A stretch of 41,076 nucleotides of DNA, taken from an uncultured Ruminococcus sp. (GTDB lineage: Bacteria > Bacillota > Clostridia > Oscillospirales > Acutalibacteraceae). Where the stretch lies: NCBI GenBank assembly GCA_902774325.1, contig CACYIC010000011.1, positions 1 through 41,076 of the forward strand, read 5' to 3'. This document shows, piece after piece, positions 24,158 through 32,632 of the stretch. Positions within the stretch are counted from its first letter, which is position 1. Every line of letters starts with the position of its first letter. The position numbers were made by a program, and so were the translations under genes. The notes beneath the pieces are model-generated. The model searched no databases, was not told the DNA's origin, and worked only from the letters and a program-made list of their open reading frames with translations.

Positions 24158-24346
24158 CGGACAATATAAAGGGCGCCTCTAAAAATTTCTTGACGCTCAC
24201 AGCAGCAAATCTTTCACAGAATATTTCCGCCAAAGGATCCCGAGATACGCCGGTATCCCTTCATTGCTTCGACAAAAATCTATCATAAAGCATCCGCACC
24301 TCCGAACAACAGGGAATTTTTAGAGGTGCCCTTATATTATTGTCCG
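24158..24346. repeat. Dispersed repeat family 3 (MITE-like) with about 31-base inverted ends
   Basis: The left end CGGACAATATAAAGGGCGCCTCTAAAAATT and the right end, read in reverse (CGGACAATAATATAAGGGCACCTCTAAAAATT), match over about 30 bases with two or three changes. The 189-base element has no gene. GGGCRCCTCTAAAAATT has the look of an insertion sequence terminus, so it is probably a non-autonomous derivative. Only one copy is in this window. Confidence 0.75.
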
Positions 24347-24357
24347 AATTTATAATA

Positions 24358-25287
24358 CTATAATTCGCTCAAAAAATCAACTACAGTTTTGTCATATTTT
24401 TCGGGCGCGTTTACCCTGACGCGTGAATGGGCGCCCTTCTCAAACCAGACGAGGCGCTTGTTGGGCGACTCGCACTTGGCGTAGAGCTTCTTGACCTGAT
24501 CGGGGGTCGAATAGGTATCCTGGCGGCTGTGGATGAAGAGTATGGGCTTCTTCACCCTATCGATCCTGTAATAAGGACCGTCCGAGGTCACGTTCGCGCC
24601 CGAGAATATCCTGATAAAAAGGAAAACCAGCCACGTCGGGATGAGCTTGGGTCTTTTGTCCTCATTCATATGGTTGATAAAGGACTCGCTGAAGCGGGTG
24701 AACATTCCGTCGCCGCACATTCCCTCGATATATTCGGGGCAGTTTTCGTCCGCGAGGGTGAAAAGCGCCACGCAGGAGCCGATGCAGATACCGTGCAGGA
24801 ACACCGCCTTGTTTCCGAGCTCGTCATGGAGCAGCCTGCTCCATTCCTCGATATCCCTGTATTCGCGGTAGCCAAGAGATGAAAATACTCCGTCGGAATA
24901 GCCGTGGGCGCGGTTGTCTATAACGAGGACGTTGTAGCCCGCGCGGCGGTAGGGCTCCGAAAAATAGTAGGAATATTTCAGCGACTCCATTCTGCCGGCG
25001 ATCACTATCGCCGCCTTTTCGCCGCCGAAGTCAAAGTACTCTCCGACAAGGCGCAGCCTGCCGCTCTTTACCTCGACGTCGCGCTTGTAGTCCGAATAGA
25101 GCTCGCCCCATTCAAGACCCTCGCGGTACATTCCGATGTATTCCTCGTCGTCCGGCAGGTCAACGTCTCTGCCCCATTTTTTCTTTGAGGTGCGCACCAG
25201 CAGAACCGAGTAGATGACGCCCGCGAGAACTATCTCGGGGATCACAAAGCCCACCAGTACGATAATAAGGATCCATAACCAAATCAT
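24358..25287 (-). CDS. Membrane-anchored alpha/beta hydrolase with Cys nucleophile
   Basis: 309 residues, one N-terminal membrane helix (about 2-30), then an alpha/beta hydrolase fold (VIDNRAHGYS, HSRQDTYS, GAHSRV). The nucleophile elbow reads GICIG, so the catalytic residue is Cys168 instead of Ser; Asp257 and His287 complete the triad. The codon is TGC and nearby codons read cleanly, so a reading error is unlikely. Cys nucleophiles are known in dienelactone hydrolases. The substrate is unknown. GGAGTG precedes ATG 25287. It follows fakA by 55 bases on the same strand and may be the last gene of the fatty-acid region. Confidence 0.8.
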   Translation of the reverse strand: MIWLWILIIVLVGFVIPEIVLAGVIYSVLLVRTSKKKWGRDVDLPDDEEYIGMYREGLEWGELYSDYKRDVEVKSGRLRLVGEYFDFGGEKAAIVIAGRMESLKYSYYFSEPYRRAGYNVLVIDNRAHGYSDGVFSSLGYREYRDIEEWSRLLHDELGNKAVFLHGICIGSCVALFTLADENCPEYIEGMCGDGMFTRFSESFINHMNEDKRPKLIPTWLVFLFIRIFSGANVTSDGPYYRIDRVKKPILFIHSRQDTYSTPDQVKKLYAKCESPNKRLVWFEKGAHSRVRVNAPEKYDKTVVDFLSEL

Positions 25288-25342
25288 ATTTTCACTCCGA
25301 TTTTTCGCCGCCGTCCGGAATCATCATCCCCGGCGAGCCTTC

Positions 25343-27001
25343 TCACGACAGCCCGATCAGCCAGCGGTATACCTTTTGTCCGCCTTCAATGAAATCCGTG
25401 TCGAGGAGCGGGAATTCGTCGGCGATAGCCTCCTCAAGCTCGTCGCGCTCCTCCTCCGTCACTCCCTCGCCGATGAAGATGACGCAGGTCTCCTTGTCGT
25501 CGATGTCCGGCGTCAGGCGCAGGGCGTCAATGATCGAGCTAAGCCAGCTCTTTGAGACGCTGACGATCTCGCCGTTGAGGAGCACGATATCCTCTCCCTC
25601 GCGGCAGTGGAGCTCATGGTAGGAATAATCCCTTGAGGCGGTGGTCTGGATCAGGGTCGAAACGCCCTTCACTCCGCTCTCCATGGAGCTTATGCGGCGG
25701 CTGTTCTCGAAGTCGGGAATGTCCATCGCGATCGAGAAATAGCCCTCGGGCACGCTCCTGCTGGGGATGATATGGATATTGTCGCCGCCGAAAAGCTCAA
25801 CAGCCTGCTGAGCGGCGAGAAATACGTTCTTGTTGTTGGGGAAAACCACGATATCGTCCGCGTCGATGCGCTCAAACGCCTCGACAAATTCCTCGGCGGA
25901 GGCGTTCATGGTATCCTCGCAGCAGATCACGACGTCGCAGCCAAGCTCCTCAAAGAGTGTCTTTAGTCCCTCGCCGTTGACCACCGCCACCATTGCCAGC
26001 GCCTTGTGCGGGAGCCTCTGCTCCTCCTGCTTTTCGCGGAGCACCTCGTTGTGCTGGAGCTGCATATTCTCGAGCTTGAAGGTGAGAAACTCGCCGTACT
26101 CGCGGGCGAGCGCGATCACCTTTTCGGGGCGCAGGGTATGGATATGGACCTTTACCCGCTTGCCGTCCTGAACGACGACGAGCGAATTGCCGTAGTCCTC
26201 CAGCTCCGAAATGAATCTCTTCACCTCAAAGCGCTGCGAATAATCCGAACCGCGCATCAACTGCAGGATGAACTCGGTGCAGTAGCCGAGCTCAAAGCGG
26301 CTGTTTTCGTTGAAGCGCGAGAAATCGGGCGTTTTCGACGGCTGAGCCTGCTGAGTCTGAGCCGCCTTTGACTGCCTTTTGTACTTGATATTTCCGTAGA
26401 GATAATCGAGCATCCCCTCGAAGATATAGACCATGCCCTGAGCGCCGCTGTCAACGACTCCCGATTCCTTGAGCACGTCAAGCAGCTCCGGGGTCATCGC
26501 GAGGCTCTTTTTCATCTCGGCAATATACATCGAAAGTATCTCCTCGATCGTGGAGTTTCGGGTGATCTGGGAGCGGATATGCTCTATTCCCTCTCTGGTG
26601 ACCGTGAGGATGGTTCCCTCGACGGGCTTGACCACGCTCGAATAGGCGGCGCGGTAGCCCCTGATAAGGGCGTTGCGAAGCTCCCCGGGACCCGCCCAGG
26701 TACAGCGCGCCAGCTCCGTTGCGAAGCCCTTGAAGAACTGCGAGAGGATGACTCCCGAATTGCCGCGCGCGCCGAGCAGCATACCCTCGCTGAGCGCCCG
26801 CAGATAAAAGCCGATGACCTCGTTTGACTTGGCGTAACCGACGCCCTTTTCGATCGTGAGGCACATATTCGTGCCCGTATCGCCGTCCGCCACGGGAAAA
26901 ACGTTGAGCTTGTTGACCTCTGTTTCGTGCTCGCGAAGGTTCGCAAGCCCGTTTTTCATCATCTTTTCAAGATGGATTCCGTTTATTTTCTTGGTTTTCA
27001 T
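25343..27001 (-). CDS. fakA: Fatty acid kinase catalytic subunit FakA (DAK2 domain)
   Basis: 552 residues. The N-terminal DAK2 kinase domain has NVFPVADGDTGTNM (metal-binding Asp39, Asp41) and GARGNSGVILSQ. The middle and C-terminal domains (AMVAVVNGEGL, VVFPNNKNV, FIGEGV) are those of the YloV/FakA family. FakA phosphorylates a fatty acid held by FakB, giving acyl-phosphate for PlsX/PlsY phospholipid synthesis. ATG 27001 is chosen; its ribosome site (GAGTG) is weak, and a family 1 repeat ends 18 bases upstream and may have displaced a better one. It follows the DegV-type fakB gene. Confidence 0.88.
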   Translation of the reverse strand: MKTKKINGIHLEKMMKNGLANLREHETEVNKLNVFPVADGDTGTNMCLTIEKGVGYAKSNEVIGFYLRALSEGMLLGARGNSGVILSQFFKGFATELARCTWAGPGELRNALIRGYRAAYSSVVKPVEGTILTVTREGIEHIRSQITRNSTIEEILSMYIAEMKKSLAMTPELLDVLKESGVVDSGAQGMVYIFEGMLDYLYGNIKYKRQSKAAQTQQAQPSKTPDFSRFNENSRFELGYCTEFILQLMRGSDYSQRFEVKRFISELEDYGNSLVVVQDGKRVKVHIHTLRPEKVIALAREYGEFLTFKLENMQLQHNEVLREKQEEQRLPHKALAMVAVVNGEGLKTLFEELGCDVVICCEDTMNASAEEFVEAFERIDADDIVVFPNNKNVFLAAQQAVELFGGDNIHIIPSRSVPEGYFSIAMDIPDFENSRRISSMESGVKGVSTLIQTTASRDYSYHELHCREGEDIVLLNGEIVSVSKSWLSSIIDALRLTPDIDDKETCVIFIGEGVTEEERDELEEAIADEFPLLDTDFIEGGQKVYRWLIGLS

Positions 27002-27018
27002 GCAATCACTCTGTAATA

Positions 27019-27180
27019 AAGGCAATACCGCGTAATTCAGGTTGCGGATTGCGTAATGGGATTATTGTCGGAGCGTCCGAATAAACCTGGATAAGGCGGG
27101 AAGCCCTGCCGAGCCTTTCCGGACGGGCTGACGGTATGGGAGCAAGCCGGCTTGCGCCGCGAATCATGCGGCGTTGCCTT
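27019..27180. repeat. Dispersed repeat family 1, full copy inside the fakB-fakA spacer
   Basis: Left end AAGGCAATACCGCGTAATTC and right end GAATCATGCGGCGTTGCCTT are inverted repeats. The 162-base element fills nearly the whole spacer between the genes. Its right end overlaps the last two bases of the fakB TAA stop codon (27179-27181). Confidence 0.78.
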
Positions 27181-28114
27181 ATTTCTCCTCGGCTATCAGC
27201 TTCTCGATCAGAGCCTTTTCCTCGGCGAGATCCTTGGAGATGGGCTTTCCGCTGTAATAGGCCGCCATGAGTCCGGGACCGATATTGATTCCGCACATCG
27301 GGAACACGTCTACGATCGCAACCTCCTTGGGCTTGAACTTCTCTTCGATCATCTCCTTGTACTGAACAGCCTGGGGATAGCGGCTGGTCTGGGCGATGAA
27401 GATGGTCTGGTTCTGAGGATCGATGATCGTGTTCTCCATATACTTGAGCAGCACGGAATAAGCCTTTTTAGCGCCCTTTACCTTGCCGATGACCGTGGTC
27501 AGACCGTTGTAATCGAACTCGCCGATGGGCTTTACGCCCGCGAGCTTGCCGAAGAACGCCTTGGAATGGGTGAGTCTGCCCTTCTTGGCGACAAAGCTGA
27601 GATCGTCGAGCCAGCCGCACTGATGGATCTTGTTCTTATTCTCGTCGATATAAGCGGCGACCTCGTCGATGCTCTTGCCTTCCTCTCTGAGCTGAGCGGC
27701 GCGGATCACGAGCATTCCGTGACCTGCCGAGAAGCGCAGGGAATCAACGAGCTTGATATTCATTTCGGGATAGCTCTTGAGAACCTCGTCGCGCGCCTGA
27801 GAAGCGAAGTTGATGGACGCGCTGATACCGCCCGAAATGGTGATGAGCAGGATATCCTCTCCCCTCTTTGCCGCCTCCTCGAACGCCTTCTTGTACTCGG
27901 CGACATTCGGAGGAGCAGTGGTGTAGCTGTCGGGCGCCTTGCTCAGAGCCTTGTAGAACTCGTCGCGGTCATATTCCTCCCACTTTGAGAAGGAGGGGAC
28001 GTCGCCCTTTCCGGGCAGATTGAGGTGTCCGGGGATAACATGGACGTCGTATTGCTTCAGATACTGATCGCTGAGATCACAGGAGCCGTCGGCGTAAATT
28101 TCAAACTTTTTCAT
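27179..28114 (-). CDS. fakB: DegV-family fatty-acid-binding protein FakB
   Basis: 311 residues. The DegV fold is recognisable: IYADGSCDLS at the start (Ser11, Asp13), TTAPPNVAEY, an ISGGISASINFASQA loop where the family normally has SSxLSGTYQ, KKGRLTHSKAF and a C-terminal MCGINIGPG. FakB proteins bind a fatty acid and present it to FakA. Pairing with fakA downstream supports this role. ATG 28114 has AGGAAG seven bases upstream. It begins 96 bases after the lipid operon's last hydrolase gene with no terminator visible between, so read-through is possible. Its stop codon lies at the edge of a repeat. Confidence 0.85.
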   Translation of the reverse strand: MKKFEIYADGSCDLSDQYLKQYDVHVIPGHLNLPGKGDVPSFSKWEEYDRDEFYKALSKAPDSYTTAPPNVAEYKKAFEEAAKRGEDILLITISGGISASINFASQARDEVLKSYPEMNIKLVDSLRFSAGHGMLVIRAAQLREEGKSIDEVAAYIDENKNKIHQCGWLDDLSFVAKKGRLTHSKAFFGKLAGVKPIGEFDYNGLTTVIGKVKGAKKAYSVLLKYMENTIIDPQNQTIFIAQTSRYPQAVQYKEMIEEKFKPKEVAIVDVFPMCGINIGPGLMAAYYSGKPISKDLAEEKALIEKLIAEEK

Positions 28115-28210
28115 TTCGGGTCTTCCTTTCATTAGTTGGTTTTGCCTGATACTTCCCCGCAGAAATCAGAACTCAAAGATCGTCTGCTTCCTTAGGGGCC
28201 GGTATTGATA

Positions 28211-29140
28211 TCACAAATGACTTTCAAGAAAATCATTGAGCTTGCGTTTGGTTTTTTCTCCGCCTACGGTATAGGCGATTATATGGTCGGCGCCCTCGAC
28301 GGCGATAAACTCCTTCTCGGAGGCGCAGGCGTCGTAGTTCGCCCTTCCCTGTTCAAAGGGAACGGTCGTATCCTCGGTGCCGTGGATGAAAAGCGCGGGA
28401 ATGGAGCAATTTTTGAGCGCGTCGCCCACCTTGTAATAAATATCCTCATGAAGCGTGAGGTACGCGCAGATCCGTATTATCGGCAGGACGAGAGGATAAG
28501 GGACATGGCGTATCTTTCCGTCCCAGTCGAGCTGTTTTTTCGGAGAGGCGAAGGCGCAGTCGATGACCAGAGCCTTGACCTTCGGATTCGTTATCAGCTC
28601 GCTCGCGTAGCCTACCGCGGCGGCGCCCATCGAAACGCCGTAGAGCGCGACGCTTTTCACTCCGTCCTTCTCCGCGGCGTAGTCCGCCCAGCGCGCGATA
28701 TCGTAGCGCTCGAGCATTCCGAGCGCGGGTCTTTTGCCCTCGCTCTCGCCGTGAGCCCTCATGCAGATAAGCAGGATATTGTAGCCCTTCTCATAAGCCC
28801 ACCTCGCCTGAGCGCAGGTGTTGCTGAGCTCGGTGCCCCGGTAGCCGTGACAAAAGACTATCGTCTTGTCGCTGCCCGCGCCGATATATCTTCCGCGCAG
28901 CCTGAGTCCGTCGTGACTGACGATCTCCGCCTTCTCGTAGGGCAAAGCCTCAAGAAACCGCTCGGCGGGCACAAGGACGTCGGAATACGGCTCGTAGCGC
29001 GTGCCCTTGAGCTGCCTCTCCTCAAGAGGAGCGGTGGACGGGTGGCGGGAAAAGACGAATTGAAAGAGCAGCAGCGAGGGTATCAGGATGAAAAGCACAT
29101 AAAGCGCCAAAAGAATAAGCAAAATATATAAAACGATCAT
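28211..29140 (-). CDS. Membrane-anchored alpha/beta hydrolase of the lipid operon
   Basis: 309 residues. One N-terminal membrane helix (about 2-28), then an alpha/beta hydrolase: oxyanion strand VFCHGYRG, nucleophile Ser170 in GVSMG, Asp257 in GTEDTT, His286 in ADH. Such anchored enzymes act as thioesterases, lipases or acyl hydrolases at the membrane. The start overlaps the stop of the LRAT-type gene (ATGA, 29137-29140), so it belongs to the lipid operon. An in-frame extension to 29221 lies inside that gene and is not used. Confidence 0.82.
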   Translation of the reverse strand: MIVLYILLILLALYVLFILIPSLLLFQFVFSRHPSTAPLEERQLKGTRYEPYSDVLVPAERFLEALPYEKAEIVSHDGLRLRGRYIGAGSDKTIVFCHGYRGTELSNTCAQARWAYEKGYNILLICMRAHGESEGKRPALGMLERYDIARWADYAAEKDGVKSVALYGVSMGAAAVGYASELITNPKVKALVIDCAFASPKKQLDWDGKIRHVPYPLVLPIIRICAYLTLHEDIYYKVGDALKNCSIPALFIHGTEDTTVPFEQGRANYDACASEKEFIAVEGADHIIAYTVGGEKTKRKLNDFLESHL

Positions 29141-29556
29141 GATCCGCTCTTTCCGAACATCCGCTGCCAGAACTCGCGCGCGGTATCCTCCTGCTCGCTT
29201 CTTCTCTCTCCGAAAACGCACTCGTTGGCGAAGTGCTCGCAGTTGTTGTGGATGATATTGTAGCCGCCTTCCCCGAGCCTGCTTCTCGCGAAGCTGACGG
29301 TTTCCTCGACCGGACGGCGCTTTTTGCGCTCCCTTCGGTCGAGCGTCGGCGTCTCGACGATCTTTCCGCAGGCAAATTCGTCAATGCTGACGCTGACAAC
29401 GGTTATTTTCTCGTTCTTTTCCTTGAATTCCGGCAGAGGCGGATAACCGAACTGGATCACCTCGTCCTCGCTTACAAAAACTCCGTAGTGATAAAACGAG
29501 CCGAGGCGGATCCTTATCATATCGCCGCGTCTGCACTCGGCGGGAGCCCACTTCAT
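29137..29556 (-). CDS. LRAT/NlpC-P60-like acyltransferase domain protein
   Basis: 139 residues, no signal peptide. It matches the LRAT group: GDMIRIRLGSFYHYGVFV near the start (His23), an IQFG strand (Gln35 where animal PLAAT enzymes have a second His), and NNCEHFAN (catalytic Cys106). LRAT-type enzymes form an acyl-thioester on the Cys and pass it to an acceptor (retinol, lysophospholipid, or the amine of phosphatidylethanolamine). The bacterial role is not known. It overlaps the ACP gene and the downstream hydrolase gene by four bases each. Position next to ACP suggests an acyl donor on ACP or a phospholipid. Confidence 0.8.
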   Translation of the reverse strand: MKWAPAECRRGDMIRIRLGSFYHYGVFVSEDEVIQFGYPPLPEFKEKNEKITVVSVSIDEFACGKIVETPTLDRRERKKRRPVEETVSFARSRLGEGGYNIIHNNCEHFANECVFGERRSEQEDTAREFWQRMFGKSGS

Positions 29557-29795
29557 TTGAGCCTCGCCTGAATATAATCAATGACGTCTCCGACGGTCTT
29601 GAACATATTTACGCCCACGTCGTCGAAGGTGACGCCGAACATCTCCTCGATGGCGATGACCAGATAGAGCACGTTTACCGAATTGAGTCCGAGGTCGCGC
29701 TTGAGCTCGGTCTGTTCGCTCAGTCCCTCGACGCTTTCTCCGCCCGCGAGGGTGAGGATCTCGGAGAGCTTGTCAAATATCTCATTTCTTTCCAT
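29553..29795 (-). CDS. Acyl carrier protein
   Basis: 80 residues, acidic, four-helix ACP pattern. The phosphopantetheine site is DLGLNSVN with Ser39, in place of the more usual DSL. This divergence and its location make it a dedicated ACP rather than the housekeeping AcpP. It overlaps the end of the acyl-activating enzyme gene by 14 bases and the LRAT-type gene by four. It probably carries the acyl group loaded by one of the two adenylating enzymes. Confidence 0.9.
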   Translation of the reverse strand: MERNEIFDKLSEILTLAGGESVEGLSEQTELKRDLGLNSVNVLYLVIAIEEMFGVTFDDVGVNMFKTVGDVIDYIQARLK

Positions 29796-31296
29796 TTTTA
29801 TATCTCACAATCTTCATACTCGGAGTGCGCGCAAAATCCTCGTCGCGCACCGTGATGCGGCTGACGCGCTGATACTCGGGCAGGGCGTCGTTGATTTTCT
29901 CAAGCTCGCTTACGATGAACTCGCGGGGGTCCTCCGGCTTGAGCTGCGCGAGCACGGTACGGCGCGGTACCACCTCGAGCGCGAGGATCTTTTTGCCGCT
30001 GCTGTTCTCGTCCTCGAACACCTGCGAATCCTGAATAAAGGGCAGGACGTTGAACTGCGCCTCAAGCTCAGCGGGAGAGATATTCTCGCCGCTGGGGAGC
30101 ACGATGATCTCCTTGATCCTTCCGGTGATGTAAAGCAGACCGTTCTCGTCGATACGAACCAGGTCGCCCGTGCGGAACCAGCCGTCGTCGGTGAAGGAAG
30201 GCTCCTCCGTGCCGACGTAGCCCTCCATCATGTTCTTGCCGCGCAGCCAGAGCTCGCCGTCGACGATCTTGAGCTCCTGATTCGGATAGGGGAAGCCAAC
30301 CGAATCGGGATATTCGAGGCTCAGGGGGTTGCCCGAAACCAGATTAGCCGTCTCGGTAAGTCCGTAGCCCTGGAGCAGGCTGACTCCGAGCTTGTCATAC
30401 TCCTTGATGAGATAGGGCGAGACCGCGGCGGCGCCCGCGATTATATATTTCAGATCGTCGCCGAGCATATTGCGTCCGAACTGCTTCGAAAGCGTGAGCG
30501 CCATCTCGGCAAGCGCCGGGACCATCACCATCACGGTGGGCTTGAACACGGCGATATCCTTGAACATATCCTTGTTTGATTTGCAGATATAGAGGGCGCT
30601 GCCCGTATAGAGCGAGGTCATGAGGTTGCGGATCAGACCGAAAACATGGAAAAACGGCAGCACCAGCAGATAGCGCTGATTGAAGAGCGGCTTCACTCCG
30701 TAGCAGCCGTTTACCGTGCCCTGCATGACGGCGGTATTCGAGAGCAGCGCGCACTTGTTCTTTCCGGTCGTGCCGCCCGTGAACATCATGAGGCAGGGAG
30801 TTTTGCCCTCGCAGGGAGAAACGGGAAGGCTGTCCTCTCCGCTCTCGGAAATCTTTATCAGCGCCTTGCCCTGAAGCTTGCCGCTTACCGCGTCTACGGT
30901 TTCGGACAAGCTCTCGTCGTAGACGACGGCGTCCGCTCCGAACTGCATGGCGCAGCCGAAAAGAGCCTGTGAATTGAGCTGGGGCGGCAGGATTATGGAG
31001 GTGAGCCCGAGGGTAGCGGAGGCGATGAACGCCTTTACGAACTGATAGGAATTGGGAGCGAAAAATACGATCCTCTTTCCGTCTGTGCGGCTCTTGAGCA
31101 CGGCGCGGAACCTCGCCGCGTCCTCCTCAAGCTGCCCGTAAGTGTGGGACTCTCCGTCAAAAACGATAGCGGGAAGCTCGGAATAATCGCGGACGCAGCG
31201 AGTCCACATCTCTGAAACGGTGTCGAGCTCGATTATTCTTTCAAATTCCTCCGGATCGCTGAACGGTCTGAATCTTTCTCTTGCTTCGTTACTCAT
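29782..31296 (-). CDS. AMP-binding acyl-CoA/acyl-ACP ligase
   Basis: 504 residues of the ANL superfamily. Core motifs are standard: P-loop MFTGGTTGKNK (171-181), QGYGLTE, the GWFRTGD metal and ribose site, GRIKEII hinge and the catalytic C-terminal Lys495 in PSMKIVR. These enzymes activate a carboxylate as acyl-AMP and pass it to CoA or to the phosphopantetheine of an ACP. The ACP gene overlaps its end, so the neighbour is the likely acceptor. ACGGAGG lies six bases before ATG 31296, the best ribosome site of the operon. The 53-base spacer upstream holds no terminator. Confidence 0.87.
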   Translation of the reverse strand: MSNEARERFRPFSDPEEFERIIELDTVSEMWTRCVRDYSELPAIVFDGESHTYGQLEEDAARFRAVLKSRTDGKRIVFFAPNSYQFVKAFIASATLGLTSIILPPQLNSQALFGCAMQFGADAVVYDESLSETVDAVSGKLQGKALIKISESGEDSLPVSPCEGKTPCLMMFTGGTTGKNKCALLSNTAVMQGTVNGCYGVKPLFNQRYLLVLPFFHVFGLIRNLMTSLYTGSALYICKSNKDMFKDIAVFKPTVMVMVPALAEMALTLSKQFGRNMLGDDLKYIIAGAAAVSPYLIKEYDKLGVSLLQGYGLTETANLVSGNPLSLEYPDSVGFPYPNQELKIVDGELWLRGKNMMEGYVGTEEPSFTDDGWFRTGDLVRIDENGLLYITGRIKEIIVLPSGENISPAELEAQFNVLPFIQDSQVFEDENSSGKKILALEVVPRRTVLAQLKPEDPREFIVSELEKINDALPEYQRVSRITVRDEDFARTPSMKIVRYKNGKK

Positions 31297-31349
31297 AATA
31301 AACCTCCGTATATTTTAATATTTTTTGTTTTTTGACGTTACAGAATAAT

Positions 31350-32000
31350 TCAGGCGTGAAGGGTATCGCTGAATCGCTCCCTCAACGCCGTCTGGCGCTC
31401 ATACAAAAGCTTCGTCGCCTCTCCGATCTGCGCAAAGGTCGGGCGCTCGCCGTAGATCTCTCTGATATCAACAGCCTCGCCGAAAACGACCTTGAGGCGC
31501 CCGAAAGCCATTTTTCTGGGACAAATATAAAGCGGGACGATCGGCACTCCGCTCCTCAGAGCCATGAGCACCGCGCCTGACTTGAAGGCGTCGCCGTTCT
31601 CGCCCGAAAGATGCCCCTCCGGGAAGATAGTTACCACCTCTCCGCCCTTGAGCGCGTCGGTGATCTGCTTAAAGCTGCCGAGCGTCGGGTTTTGGCGGTC
31701 TATCTCCATGCAGCCGCACGCCCTGAAGAAGCCTCCCGCCCTGCTTCGGGCAAGCTCCTCGCTGAACACGAAGCGCACCCGCCTGTACCAGATCGCGGTC
31801 ATGACGTAGAGCGGGTCGATGAACGCGCTGTGATTGGCTATCACCAGAGCGCCGCCTCTGATCCTGCGCTTTGCCACCTCGCCGGCGTAAATCCTCTTGG
31901 GACGCAGCCAGATGAGCGTGGGGATCGCGCCGGTCAGTTTTATGAAATCAAATACGAAATAGCGGAAGGAAAAAAGCTTAGCCTTTGCCGATTCTTTCAT
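31350..32000 (-). CDS. PlsC-type 1-acylglycerol-3-phosphate acyltransferase (second copy)
   Basis: 216 residues. Acyltransferase block I NHSAFID (His57, Asp62) and block III FPEGHL (126-131) are intact; one hydrophobic N-terminal segment anchors it to the membrane. It transfers an acyl chain to a lysophospholipid or related alcohol. ATG 32000 has GGAGAAGGAG upstream and lies within the end of the first plsC-like gene (23-base overlap). Two different PlsC-like genes in tandem suggest two acylation positions or a non-standard acceptor. Confidence 0.85.
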   Translation of the reverse strand: MKESAKAKLFSFRYFVFDFIKLTGAIPTLIWLRPKRIYAGEVAKRRIRGGALVIANHSAFIDPLYVMTAIWYRRVRFVFSEELARSRAGGFFRACGCMEIDRQNPTLGSFKQITDALKGGEVVTIFPEGHLSGENGDAFKSGAVLMALRSGVPIVPLYICPRKMAFGRLKVVFGEAVDIREIYGERPTFAQIGEATKLLYERQTALRERFSDTLHA

Positions 32001-32616
32001 GAAGCTCCTTCTCCAATGCAATTATACTTTCGCGCATGGCGGTATTGAGCGCCTCGATATTCTTTCGGGAGTTTTCGCCGTTGAAGTCCGCGGGATCGAT
32101 CGGAGTTCCGATGATGACATGCGCGCGTTTTTTCGGATTGAAATAGCTGCCGTTCGTATAGACCGGGATGACCGGCACGCCCGAGGCGAGCGCCAGATAA
32201 GCCGCGCCGATCTTGAACGGAAGCGGCGGGGTCTCGGTCTTGAGCGGAAGTCTGCCCTCGGGGAAAATGCCCACTACGCCGCCCTTTTTCAGGATCTTCT
32301 CCGCCTTGAACATGGAGCTCATGCTGTGGGCGTCGCGGTTTACCCTGATCCCTCCGAGCGCCTTGAGGAGCAGATTGAGCGGCTTTTTCTCAAACAGCAC
32401 CTCCGCCATGAGCACCCTGAGCGTGCGAAGCGGGAACACGAAGATGTAGACTCCGTAATCAAATACCGAGGTGTGATTTGATATAATTATCGCCGCGCCG
32501 CGTATCCTGCGGCTCTGAACGCTTTTGTCGATGTAATGGATTTTTGTGCGGAAGCAGATCCACTGCAGGAACCAGGCAGTGATCTTGAAAAACCAGTTAA
32601 AAATACAATAGAACAT
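31978..32616 (-). CDS. PlsC-type 1-acylglycerol-3-phosphate acyltransferase (first copy)
   Basis: 212 residues. An aromatic membrane segment opens the protein; block I is NHTSVFD (His48, Asp53) and block III FPEGRL (118-123). It resembles its neighbour in fold but is clearly not a recent duplicate. It lies 16 bases after the adenylation-ACP gene. No good ribosome site is seen before ATG 32616; the upstream bases are A/T-rich, so translation may depend on coupling. It is probably membrane-associated and uses acyl-ACP from the same operon. Confidence 0.83.
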   Translation of the reverse strand: MFYCIFNWFFKITAWFLQWICFRTKIHYIDKSVQSRRIRGAAIIISNHTSVFDYGVYIFVFPLRTLRVLMAEVLFEKKPLNLLLKALGGIRVNRDAHSMSSMFKAEKILKKGGVVGIFPEGRLPLKTETPPLPFKIGAAYLALASGVPVIPVYTNGSYFNPKKRAHVIIGTPIDPADFNGENSRKNIEALNTAMRESIIALEKELHERIGKG

Positions 32617-32632
32617 TTTTATATATAGTATA

